Origin: Planctomycetota bacterium
GTDB taxonomy: Bacteria > Planctomycetota > UBA8742 > JACQVU01
Length of the DNA stretch: 25,794 bases
Direction of reading: 5' to 3'
NCBI GenBank assembly: GCA_016209585.1
Contig: JACQVU010000280.1
Span: 1 to 25,794 of the forward strand
Made by a program: the position numbers and the translations under genes. A model generated the notes under the pieces. That model made no database searches, was not told where the DNA came from, and saw only the letters and a list, made by a program, of their open reading frames with translations. This document shows positions 8,077-14,884 of the stretch, in pieces. Position 1 is the first letter of the stretch, and the number at the start of each line of letters is the position of its first letter.

Positions 8077-8110
8077 GGCCGGGCGGGATCGTCGCCCCCC
8101 CCTCCCCACC

Positions 8111-8185
8111 TTACGTGGCCGACGCGACCGCGAGCGCGAGAGTCAGAGCGGCGGGAAGTGGAGCGAGTAAGGCGAAAGGGCGCAT
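8111..8185 (-). pseudogene. 24-codon signal-peptide-like ORF, possible gene remnant
   Basis: A short minus-strand ORF with an ATG preceded by GCGAGG about 6 nt upstream. Its whole product, MRPFALLAPLPAALTL then ALAVASAT, looks like a Sec signal peptide ending in an A-x-A-like site, and a TAA follows immediately. It could be the leftover N-terminus of a secreted-protein gene cut short by deletion or frameshift, a leader peptide, or chance in G+C-rich sequence. No continuation was recognised further along the minus strand before modC. Confidence 0.3.
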
Positions 8186-8282
8186 TGAAACCTCGCTGTG
8201 AACTACTATCGGGCGGGGGCCGGAGGATGGTTCAATAAAGGCACGGAATCGGTCGTTCCCGTTCGGATTTCGGATGGTGGAA

Positions 8283-8313
8283 ATGGTGTTCATTGGTGTC
8301 CGTTCGTGGTTTA
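8283..8313 (-). repeat. Short decamer-type intergenic repeat
   Basis: Read on the minus strand, the sequence is about three imperfect 10-base units: CACGAACGGA, CACCAATGAA, CACCAT, preceded by TAAAC. It resembles the CACGAATGGA-type simple repeats familiar from intergenic spaces of many bacterial genomes. That resemblance is from memory and was not searched. Confidence 0.45.
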
Positions 8314-8391
8314 TTCCTCTGGGTGTAAACCGCCTTTACCGCGTCTCGGTCGAGGGATTTACGCCGCCATCCGGTACCGCGACCCGCCGCG

Positions 8392-10998
8392 TCACAGCGG
8401 GCGAATCGCGCGCTCAATGGCGCCGAAGTCTTTCCCTTTTGGCATGACGAACAGGCACTTCCCGCCGCTGCGCGCGGCCCACAGATCGCCGACTTTGCGC
8501 TTCTCCTGGGAGTCGTCGTTGCTCCATCTATCCTCTCCCTTGTACTCCACCACCAGCACGCGTCCATCCGTGAGGCGCACCACGAAATCGGGGTAGAAGC
8601 GATCAGTCGACGTTTGCAGCCAGAATGATGTTTGCGGGCGGCTTTCCAGATTGCGAATCCAGGTATCGACGCCCGTCAGTTCGTGGTCCAGAAAGACGGC
8701 GCACTCGTATTCCTCGCCCTCGCCCTTCAACTCCCCGACGACCGGGATCAGATGCTTCCTGAAACGCCACGGACCGTCATAACACCAGCCGGGATCGTAT
8801 CGCGTGCCGTCAATCGTCAGGCACAGTTCAGCGCTTGTTTCCAACGGCGCTGCCGCGTCGGGAAGCAGCAAGACGGCATACGCCCGCTTGCGCTGCTCGC
8901 GGCGATGTTCCGCGATCCGCTCTTCAATCGCGCGGGCGAGCGGGTACTTCCTCCGCGCCAATTGCTCCACCGTTATGCCTCGATTCTTGATCAGGCCGGA
9001 CAGAACGTTGAGGATGAAGAGGCTCGAGTGCGCGCGCGGTACGTCGGCATGCGGAATGTTCCGATCGAGCCAGTTCGCGAGTTCCACGTCGGTCCATCCC
9101 GGTTCGCCGAACAGCCGCGAATGATGCGCGTGGAGTCGCGCCGGATAGCCGATCATCTCCATCCTCCCGGCGCTGGTGATGTCGATCTCTCCCTCGACGC
9201 CCGCGCGCTCCACCGTGGGGAAGAGGGCCTCGCCAAGCGTGCTGTCGCATGTCGCCAGGTTCCACGGCGCATCGAGAAGATGGCTCTCTTCGAACATCTC
9301 CAGAGTGCCGCCTTCCGACCGGATGGCGAGCAATGGGACGCGAATGGGCTCGCGGATCGGGCCTTCCCCCCGGGTCTTACGGGCGATCCGGTGAACCGCT
9401 TCATGGTCTTCCGGCTTCGTGAAACACCCGCGCAACTCCGCTTCGTCACGCCTCGTCAGCGGTCGCCGCACGGTGAGAACGCTGGTAGACGGTTCGTACG
9501 ACACGCGAGAGCGCAGCCCCGCCGGCAAGCCCGTCAGGTTCGGCGTCTCGCTCACCGGCTCCGATGCTTCGGCGAACATCGGACCTTCGTCGAACAGCGC
9601 TTGGCTCTCCCGCTCGTCGGCGATCACGAGGTCTTTCGCCTCCAACTTCTGGAACCCCGCGCCTTCCACCAGCGCATCAGTGAGGCCCCTCGCGGTCTTC
9701 ATGAAATCGTCCGAAGCCGCGAACGCGTACGCGCAGTTCAACTCCGGGCGGTTCTTGCGCCGCGCGCCCGGAAGCCGAAGAACGCGCCCCAGCACCTGCT
9801 CCACGCCGCGGGCCGTGGCGACGCTGGAAAGCGTGCAGAGAACGTACGCGAACGAACAGTCCCACCCTTCCGCCAACGCACGCACCGTGATGATGAAACG
9901 GATCAGACAATCGTCGGCGAAAAGATCGACGTCCCGCGTCTCCCGCGTCGTGCCCGTGGCGACGGCGATTTCTTCCTCCGGCACCTTGAAGTCTTCGATA
10001 AGCCGCTTCTTCAACGCTTCCACGTTCAATTCCTTATCCGACACGGGCTGCGCCTGAAAAAGAACGATCGGCCGGATGTGCTCGCCCGTGTCATTCCGCT
10101 CTTCTTGCGCGTGCGCCTCCAATTCGCGCTGCTTCGCGATCGCGTCGCCGATCACGTCACGCCAGTCGCCGCGCGTCCGCAGGCGGATGGGAAGTTTCAC
10201 CATGTCGGCCGCTTTCAATTCCAGCGCCGACACGTGGTGAAGAACGTTGCTCGCGAAGTGGCCCCGCTCAGGTTGGTGACGGGTCTCCGGCGTCGCCGTG
10301 AATTCCAGGATGCATGCCGGCCGCAAGCGCGCCAGCGTGTCGAACGAAAGTTCCGTCCGCGCGTTGTGCGCTTCGTCCATCACCACCACCGGCCGCCGAA
10401 GGCGGAGCACGTTGGCCAGCGAGTAGACCACCGCGCCTTCGCCCTCCCGGTCCAGTTCGCCGGACAGTTCAGCGGGCAAACCGCTGAAATGGTGCTGCAG
10501 CGCCCCAGCGGATTCATACACCTTCCGCCCTTCGGTGTCGTCCACGCGAAGGGATTGCAACGTGCCCACGATGACGCATGCCGCCCCATCCATCCGAGAG
10601 CGCGGAACGGAAAGGGCGTCGGCGAGACTCATCACCTCCACGTTGCCTGAAAAGGCCCGGTCCACTTCCTGTCGATACGGGTGTCGGCGGTCCCGCAACG
10701 CATCCAGCGTCTGCTTCACGATGGCGCTGGATGGCGCCAGCCAGAGGCAGACCACGCTCTCCGCGCGCACGTACTCCCGGGCCGCGATTCCCACGGCGTG
10801 GCACGCCATGAAAGTCTTCCCGCCGCCCGTGGGCACGCGCAGGCAGACGTAAGGCATGCCCGGCAGAGCGGAAACCGCGATGTACGGGCGCCCGGTCGCG
10901 CGGTAGAACGGCACGTCCGCGCCTTCCGTCGTGGCCGCGCGCAGATAGGCGGCCAGCGCGTCGAGACTTCGTTCCTGGTACTCGCGAAGGGAGAGCAT
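8392..10998 (-). CDS. res: Type III restriction enzyme Res subunit (SF2 helicase with PD-(D/E)XK nuclease)
   Basis: Restriction subunit that, with Mod, translocates on or slides along and cuts unmodified DNA using ATP. In the 868-aa product the DEAD-like helicase core shows Walker A TGGGKT (57-62), DEAH (208-211), TATP motif III (234-237), and later ALAEGWDCSFAYVLCTL and GVEQVLGRVLRLPGA (motifs V/VI). The C-terminus has a PD-(D/E)XK nuclease signature, YPDF...VVEYKGE, with Asp ~804, Glu ~818 and Lys ~820. The ATG at 10998 is chosen because the product then begins LSLREYQERSLDAL, the usual Q-motif start. The frame stays open upstream but only through the antitoxin gene. The start is 16 nt after the antitoxin stop, so it is the last gene of the operon. 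Length is within the range of Res proteins. Confidence 0.9.
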   Translation of the reverse strand: MLSLREYQERSLDALAAYLRAATTEGADVPFYRATGRPYIAVSALPGMPYVCLRVPTGGGKTFMACHAVGIAAREYVRAESVVCLWLAPSSAIVKQTLDALRDRRHPYRQEVDRAFSGNVEVMSLADALSVPRSRMDGAACVIVGTLQSLRVDDTEGRKVYESAGALQHHFSGLPAELSGELDREGEGAVVYSLANVLRLRRPVVVMDEAHNARTELSFDTLARLRPACILEFTATPETRHQPERGHFASNVLHHVSALELKAADMVKLPIRLRTRGDWRDVIGDAIAKQRELEAHAQEERNDTGEHIRPIVLFQAQPVSDKELNVEALKKRLIEDFKVPEEEIAVATGTTRETRDVDLFADDCLIRFIITVRALAEGWDCSFAYVLCTLSSVATARGVEQVLGRVLRLPGARRKNRPELNCAYAFAASDDFMKTARGLTDALVEGAGFQKLEAKDLVIADERESQALFDEGPMFAEASEPVSETPNLTGLPAGLRSRVSYEPSTSVLTVRRPLTRRDEAELRGCFTKPEDHEAVHRIARKTRGEGPIREPIRVPLLAIRSEGGTLEMFEESHLLDAPWNLATCDSTLGEALFPTVERAGVEGEIDITSAGRMEMIGYPARLHAHHSRLFGEPGWTDVELANWLDRNIPHADVPRAHSSLFILNVLSGLIKNRGITVEQLARRKYPLARAIEERIAEHRREQRKRAYAVLLLPDAAAPLETSAELCLTIDGTRYDPGWCYDGPWRFRKHLIPVVGELKGEGEEYECAVFLDHELTGVDTWIRNLESRPQTSFWLQTSTDRFYPDFVVRLTDGRVLVVEYKGEDRWSNDDSQEKRKVGDLWAARSGGKCLFVMPKGKDFGAIERAIRPL

Positions 10999-11014
10999 GC
11001 CGCGGGCGCGGTGG

Positions 11015-11236
11015 TTACTGATCCCGCGCGGGGGTCGCGTCAAGCCCGTGGTCGCGAAGAACATCGGCCAACGGCCGGCCGCCGGCCCCCGCGTCCGCCT
11101 TTTCCGCGTCGCAGAGCGCGGCCAGATCCTCCAGGTCTTCGAGGCGGCGGCGGAGCGCTTCGTACTCCTCGATAGGCAGCACCGCGAACGCGGGCCTGCC
11201 GTCACGCTCCAGGAACTGCGGTGAACCACTCATCAC
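11015..11236 (-). CDS. Type II antitoxin (Phd/RelB-like), partner of the adjacent RelE/ParE toxin
   Basis: A 73-aa acidic protein beginning MMSGSPQFLERDGRPAFAV. It continues with LPIEEYEALRRRLEDLEDLAAL, the pattern of small antitoxins in which an N-terminal strand region is followed by a Leu/Glu-rich helix that wraps the toxin. It starts with GTG at 11236 or ATG at 11233. GTG overlaps the toxin stop by 4 nt and ATG by 1 nt. Antitoxin after toxin is the reverse of the usual order. Such antitoxins normally also repress their own promoter, but here the pair lies inside a longer operon and any operator would be elsewhere. Confidence rests on the toxin partner as much as on the sequence. Confidence 0.75.
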   Translation of the reverse strand: MMSGSPQFLERDGRPAFAVLPIEEYEALRRRLEDLEDLAALCDAEKADAGAGGRPLADVLRDHGLDATPARDQ

Positions 11237-11487
11237 TCGTACGCCTCCCGCCGGTGGAGAATGCGATATACCTTCATGGTATCCGCCTCAAGAAGGAAAA
11301 GCACTCGGTAGTCGCCCACGCGAAGCCGGAATCGCGCGGGTTGCCCGGTGAGGCGCTTCACGTCGCCCACGAGCCGCCCCTCTCGTTCGATGGTCCGGAG
11401 TTTCTCCAAAACCCGGCGCGCCGCGACGGCGCCGATCGCCTGAAGGTCCCGCTCCGCGGAGGGCATGATCACCACCGTGATCGCCAT
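11233..11487 (-). CDS. RelE/ParE-family toxin
   Basis: An 84-aa basic protein with the RelE fold pattern: an N-terminal strand (ITVVIMPSAERDLQAI), a central helix (ARRVLEKLRTIE) and the C-terminal sheet signature QPARFRLRVGDYRVLF ... KVYRILHRREAYE. In RelE-type toxins these Arg/Tyr/His positions contact mRNA in the ribosome and cut it. ParE relatives use the same fold against gyrase, so the target is not settled. It starts 3 nt after the Mod stop and overlaps the antitoxin start. It is thus placed between the two restriction-modification subunits. Confidence 0.85.
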   Translation of the reverse strand: MAITVVIMPSAERDLQAIGAVAARRVLEKLRTIEREGRLVGDVKRLTGQPARFRLRVGDYRVLFLLEADTMKVYRILHRREAYE

Positions 11488-11490
11488 CGC

Positions 11491-13089
11491 TCACGTCACC
11501 TTGATCTCGTACGGCACCTGCTTGAACGTCACCCCTTCCCGCCTGAGCCGCTCCGCGCCCAGCCGACAACCCGCCCCATAGATTACCTTGGGGCCGTCGT
11601 GCGGGGGAAGCGTCGCCAGAACGCTGCCCGTGAGAACGTTGCCGCCCTTCACACTCTTGTCGCCGAGCACGCCGTTATAGAGCAAGTAGACACCCTTCCC
11701 CGCGTGCACGCCCAGCAGCGCGCTCACCTTGCGCGGCTGCTTGGGGATGGGCACGCCCGTCTCCGTGAAAAACACGTGCCGCGCCAAATCGGCGAACGAG
11801 ACGCATTCCGCGATGCCGCCATCGGCGTTGAACAGCGGCTCACCGAGCGTGCAGTAGCGAAAGCCGCCGCCGAGACCGGGCGTGTCGCCGTAGCCCTTGA
11901 TGACGCGAGTCAGCCGCTGCGCCGTGACCTCCCGGCAGATTGTCTCGTCCATCTCGACGAGGATGAAGCGACGGCGACCGCCATCGGCCGCGTTGGCTTT
12001 GAGAACGGCGTGGCCCGTGGTCCCGCTCCCCGCGAATGAATCCAAGATGAGGGAGTCTTTATCGGCGCCGACAGTCAGCACTCGCTCCAAAAGCCGCGTC
12101 GGCTTGGGTGTGATGAATACTTCGTCCGAGTCGCCGAAATCGACAAGAGAGACGACTTCCTTCTTCGCGTCTTGGGTATGCCCGGCCTCTGTGTAGGGCC
12201 AAATCGTCATTGGGACGACGCCCTGCTTCACCTCGGACAAGAAAATCTTCGGCGCGGGCACGCTGTTTCTATCCTTGCCCCACCAGATGCGATTGTCCTT
12301 ATCAAGTTCCTTGAACGTCTCTTCGGAAACCCGCCAATAGGATCCCCTGGGTGGTCCCTCAATGACCCGTCCACCAGGGCATTGGATCCTGTAAGTCCCC
12401 TTGCTGTAGTAGTTTCTCGCCGCGAGGTTGTTAGGCCTCCAAGGGCCGCGCGGATCGTCGTCCCGGTTCTTGTACATCGTGTCCTGTTTCTCCGTGCGAG
12501 GCATAAGATGTGGTCCCCACGTATCCGCGAACTTCGCATAGACGACGATGTAATCGTGGTCTTCTGAAAAGTGTTTGGCCGAGGCCTTCGGCGCGTAATT
12601 CTTCTGCCAAATAATCGTTGCCACGAAGTTCCGCGCGCCGAAAACCTCATCCATCACGCCTCGCAGGTTCTGAACCTCGTTGTCGTCGATGCTGACGAAG
12701 ATCGCCCCGTCTTCGGTGAGGAAGTCGCGCAGCAGCGCCAGCCGCGGGTACATCATGCAGAGCCACTTGTCGTGGCGAGAGAGGTCTTCGGCGTCTTTGC
12801 CGATCACTTTGCCGAGCCACCGGCGGATTTCGGGCGAATTGACGTTGTCGTTGTAGACCCAGCCCTCGTTGCCGGTGTTGTACGGCGGATCGATGTAGAT
12901 GCACTTCACCTTGCCCGCGTAGTAGGGCAGCAGCGCCTTGAGGGCGAGCAGGTTGTCGCCCCGCACGAGCAGATTTCCCGCGTCGGCGTCGCCGGCTGAG
13001 AGGGCGGCGTCGCACTTGAGCAGGCGATAGGGCACCTGCCGGTGATGGTTGACCACGGCTTTCTTTCCGATCCAGTCGAGCGTGGGCAT
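11491..13089 (-). CDS. mod: Type III-like site-specific adenine DNA methyltransferase (Mod)
   Basis: Modification and recognition subunit that methylates adenine at the target site and protects host DNA from Res. The order of motifs marks a beta-class N6-adenine methyltransferase: catalytic motif IV DPPY at residues 67-70 (YIDPPYNTGNEG), then a long target-recognition region, then AdoMet-binding motif I FAGSGTT at about 352-358. The 532-aa length is typical of Type III Mod. The ATG at 13089 has AGG about 10 nt upstream and lies 36 nt after the preceding gene. Bases around 12100-12650, in the middle of the recognition region, are clearly less G+C-rich than the flanks (about half G+C at 12121-12180 by hand count). 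This is not to be confused with the molybdate mod genes nearby. Confidence 0.92.
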   Translation of the reverse strand: MPTLDWIGKKAVVNHHRQVPYRLLKCDAALSAGDADAGNLLVRGDNLLALKALLPYYAGKVKCIYIDPPYNTGNEGWVYNDNVNSPEIRRWLGKVIGKDAEDLSRHDKWLCMMYPRLALLRDFLTEDGAIFVSIDDNEVQNLRGVMDEVFGARNFVATIIWQKNYAPKASAKHFSEDHDYIVVYAKFADTWGPHLMPRTEKQDTMYKNRDDDPRGPWRPNNLAARNYYSKGTYRIQCPGGRVIEGPPRGSYWRVSEETFKELDKDNRIWWGKDRNSVPAPKIFLSEVKQGVVPMTIWPYTEAGHTQDAKKEVVSLVDFGDSDEVFITPKPTRLLERVLTVGADKDSLILDSFAGSGTTGHAVLKANAADGGRRRFILVEMDETICREVTAQRLTRVIKGYGDTPGLGGGFRYCTLGEPLFNADGGIAECVSFADLARHVFFTETGVPIPKQPRKVSALLGVHAGKGVYLLYNGVLGDKSVKGGNVLTGSVLATLPPHDGPKVIYGAGCRLGAERLRREGVTFKQVPYEIKVT

Positions 13090-13125
13090 GTTCGGCCTGT
13101 CTGAAGGCGGCGTGCCGCGCGGCCG

Positions 13126-14112
13126 TCACTCTTCAATTACCTGGATCTCTTCCACGAGAAACCGCGCCTTCCCCTTCTCCGGCTTCGTTTCCACGCCCGT
13201 AACCATCACGGGCCGGGCGAGGGAACTGACAACTTGCTCCTCATACGTGTCGTGATACCGGCACTTCTGTGCCGGGGAGTCGCCGGGCCGTTCGCGCAGG
13301 TCGAAAGTCTTGGCGTCGAGGTCAACTTCACGAATGACGCCCCGAAGAGTGACGCGCTTCTCTTCCGCGGGAACGCGGCTGCGAACGGCATCGAGACGCG
13401 CACGGGATTCCGCCGTCAAACAGACCGCGCCGCCGCTGATTGGGGCCAGGCGGCGGCCGGCAAGCGTGACGCGTTTCACCGAACCGGCCGCAAGCGAAAT
13501 GAGGGCCCCCACGGCGTCGAGAGCGGAATCGCGAACCGCCGGTGAAGAGCAAATCTGCTTGAGGCGCGTCGCGTCACCCTCGCTCGCCGCCAAGAGGCCG
13601 GCGGAGAAAAGGTCCAGGACGGCCCGATAGTTCTTTTCGTCCTGTTCGGCGAACAGCGGAGAAATCGTGGGCGTGCCGAAGCGAATGCGGATGCTGCCGG
13701 TGGCAACGGCGATAACGGGCGGATCGTACAACGCCGCGTTCCACGCGGGGGAAGGGCCGGTGGTCGTCGGGGGGGCGTGAAACTGCTCGAAGGCCTTTCC
13801 GATCCTCCCCACGCCATTGCGTACTGACCGAATCGCCCGATCGATCAGGCTTCCAGGCGCCTCGCCCAGACGCACGCCGTCGCCCTCGAGACGGACGACG
13901 ATGTCCGACTGCAACTCGGCGAGAGCGAAAGCGCCGGTGTACTCGTCGATCTCGACGCGTAAACGCGAGATTTCCTCACAATAGGCATCCGCCATCAACG
14001 CGAACCACTCCGCGCTCTTCGGTAGAACGTCCCGCTTGAGCGCCGCCAAGGCGCACTCCACCCGGTCCAGTTGCCGCTGAACAACCTTGAGATCGCTGTC
14101 GCTCGCAATCAT
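13126..14112 (-). CDS. Unknown protein, partner of the nucleotidyltransferase-like gene
   Basis: I do not recognise the family. The 328-aa product has no signal sequence and is probably cytoplasmic. Residues ~1-75 are charged and helical (VVQRQLDRVECALAAL, then EEISRLRVEIDEYTGAF) and loosely recall the pre-DNA-binding helices of some antitoxins. The middle (~75-235) is mixed. The last ~90 residues look all-beta, with EKRVTLRGVIREVDLDAKTF DLR, then VVSSLARPVMVTGVETKP and FLVEEIQVIEE. This pattern suits a small OB-like or beta-barrel domain. The ATG at 14112 overlaps the upstream stop (ATGA), implying translational coupling and probably a complex between the two products. Mod follows after 36 nt. 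A partner or antitoxin role is inference only. Confidence 0.75.
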   Translation of the reverse strand: MIASDSDLKVVQRQLDRVECALAALKRDVLPKSAEWFALMADAYCEEISRLRVEIDEYTGAFALAELQSDIVVRLEGDGVRLGEAPGSLIDRAIRSVRNGVGRIGKAFEQFHAPPTTTGPSPAWNAALYDPPVIAVATGSIRIRFGTPTISPLFAEQDEKNYRAVLDLFSAGLLAASEGDATRLKQICSSPAVRDSALDAVGALISLAAGSVKRVTLAGRRLAPISGGAVCLTAESRARLDAVRSRVPAEEKRVTLRGVIREVDLDAKTFDLRERPGDSPAQKCRYHDTYEEQVVSSLARPVMVTGVETKPEKGKARFLVEEIQVIEE

Positions 14113-14579
14113 GACGCCACTTTCACCAAGCCCTTGCGGGTTCCCTCCGGAATCCCAAGTCCCTTGATCCACTTCGTCCCCACCTGCTCAAAATACTCCA
14201 CCCACCGCCGCTCTTCCTCCGATCCCGCCCGAACGGAGAACAGGTGAATCTCATACTTCCCGATTACTCGCTTCTTCGCGATAAGATTATAGTCGCTGGG
14301 GCTCACGTCCCGCGAAAAGTCCCAGTCGGGAGAAAGAACCAGGATCACGTCGATGTCTCCCGGTTCGTCCACGCCTGCCATGACGAAACTCCCATCGACG
14401 ATGATCTGCGCGCCGGCCAACGACTCACGCACTGCCGCCACATAGTCCTTCAGTTTTCGAAGCAACTCACGCCGGCGTGGTGAGTGCGCAGGCCTTCCGA
14501 ACGTCTCCTGCACGGACTCCATGCTCGCGGAGTGAACACCCGGGGGCAGGAGACCGTGCTCGGTCAATGGTGGAAGCAT
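14109..14579 (-). CDS. Nucleotidyltransferase-fold protein (DUF6932-like)
   Basis: A 156-aa soluble protein opening LPPLTEHGLLPPGVHSASME, followed by FGR and a basic helix. This is the pattern I associate with the DUF6932 family, often encoded beside defence genes. The pol-beta-type nucleotidyltransferase motif is intact: VDGSFVMAGVDEPGDIDVIL gives Gly63-Ser64 and the metal-binding pair Asp75/Asp77. Glu110 in KYEIHLF is a candidate third carboxylate. Relatives of this fold transfer nucleotides to proteins or tRNA, for example in MNT-type toxin-antitoxin systems. The ATG at 14579 is chosen for GGGAGG about 9 nt upstream and because it begins the conserved LPPG region. First gene of the defence operon, with the stop overlapping the next start. 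The reaction is not proven. Confidence 0.8.
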   Translation of the reverse strand: MLPPLTEHGLLPPGVHSASMESVQETFGRPAHSPRRRELLRKLKDYVAAVRESLAGAQIIVDGSFVMAGVDEPGDIDVILVLSPDWDFSRDVSPSDYNLIAKKRVIGKYEIHLFSVRAGSEEERRWVEYFEQVGTKWIKGLGIPEGTRKGLVKVAS

Positions 14580-14640
14580 CCGCCGCGCCCTCCCGGCCGT
14601 GAGGATCACCCATGCCCGCCCCCACCCCAAGGGCCGCGGA

Positions 14641-14669
14641 ATGGTAGCGCCCCACCCGGGATCGGTCAA
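14641..14669 (-). promoter_or_regulatory. Sigma-70-type promoter of the defence operon
   Basis: On the minus strand TTGACC (14669-14664) and TACCAT (14646-14641) are separated by exactly 17 bases. Transcription would begin near 14634, leaving a leader of about 55 nt before the ATG at 14579. No other good promoter was seen between the six genes. Confidence 0.7.
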
Positions 14670-14673
14670 CGCC

Positions 14674-14690
14674 GGAACCGGTTGGGTTCC
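14674..14690. promoter_or_regulatory. Palindrome adjoining the defence promoter, candidate operator
   Basis: GGAACC-GGTTG-GGTTCC is a perfect 6-bp inverted repeat with a 5-base centre, 4 bases upstream of the -35 hexamer. Overlapping it is the 8-base palindrome AACCGGTT. The placement suits an operator or activator site, perhaps for the antitoxin or the unknown protein of this operon. Confidence 0.45.
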
Positions 14691-14699
14691 AGGCCGCGC

Positions 14700-14884
14700 C
14701 GAGTGCGCGACAAGATCGTGGGCACGTCGCCATGATCTCAAGCGGGGTGGACCGCCACGGAGGGAACTCCGCCGTCGGCCGGCGGTCACCGTCGCGCGGC
14801 CTCACGCCGCCGCGATGCGTCGGTCAGAGGGGAAAACGGAGTTCATGCCGGCTGAGCACCCGAGCCGCCGGCCCGCGCGGCTTC
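14700..14884 (-). terminator. Two hairpins downstream of the secreted propeller gene
   Basis: AGCCGC/GCGGCT (14863-14882) begins 2 bases past the stop of the 1306-aa gene, and CCGCCG/CGGCGG with a 5-base loop lies at 14769-14785. Neither has a T-run, so they are terminator-like only. Nothing else was recognised in the 305-base gap 14580-14884 apart from the promoter and palindrome listed. Confidence 0.35.

Larger units (their letters stand above)
7987..8391. other. Intergenic region between modABC and the restriction operon
   Basis: 405 bases between the convergent ends of modC (plus) and the Res gene (minus). Listed separately are a nested inverted repeat (8004-8076), a signal-peptide-like mini-ORF (8111-8185) and a decamer repeat (8283-8313). 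A small stem, GTAAA-CCGCC-TTTAC, lies at about 8325-8340, just past the Res stop, but has no T-run. I see no RNA gene and no complete ordinary gene here. Confidence 0.6.

Noticed and set aside
10999..11229. 77-codon N-terminal extension of Res
   Set aside because: It lies entirely over the antitoxin gene and reads as Arg/Ser-rich noise. The Res domain begins right after the ATG at 10998.
14580..14789. 70-codon N-terminal extension of the nucleotidyltransferase-like gene
   Set aside because: It covers the TTGACC/TACCAT promoter and its translation is not conserved-looking. The LPPG family start is at 14579.
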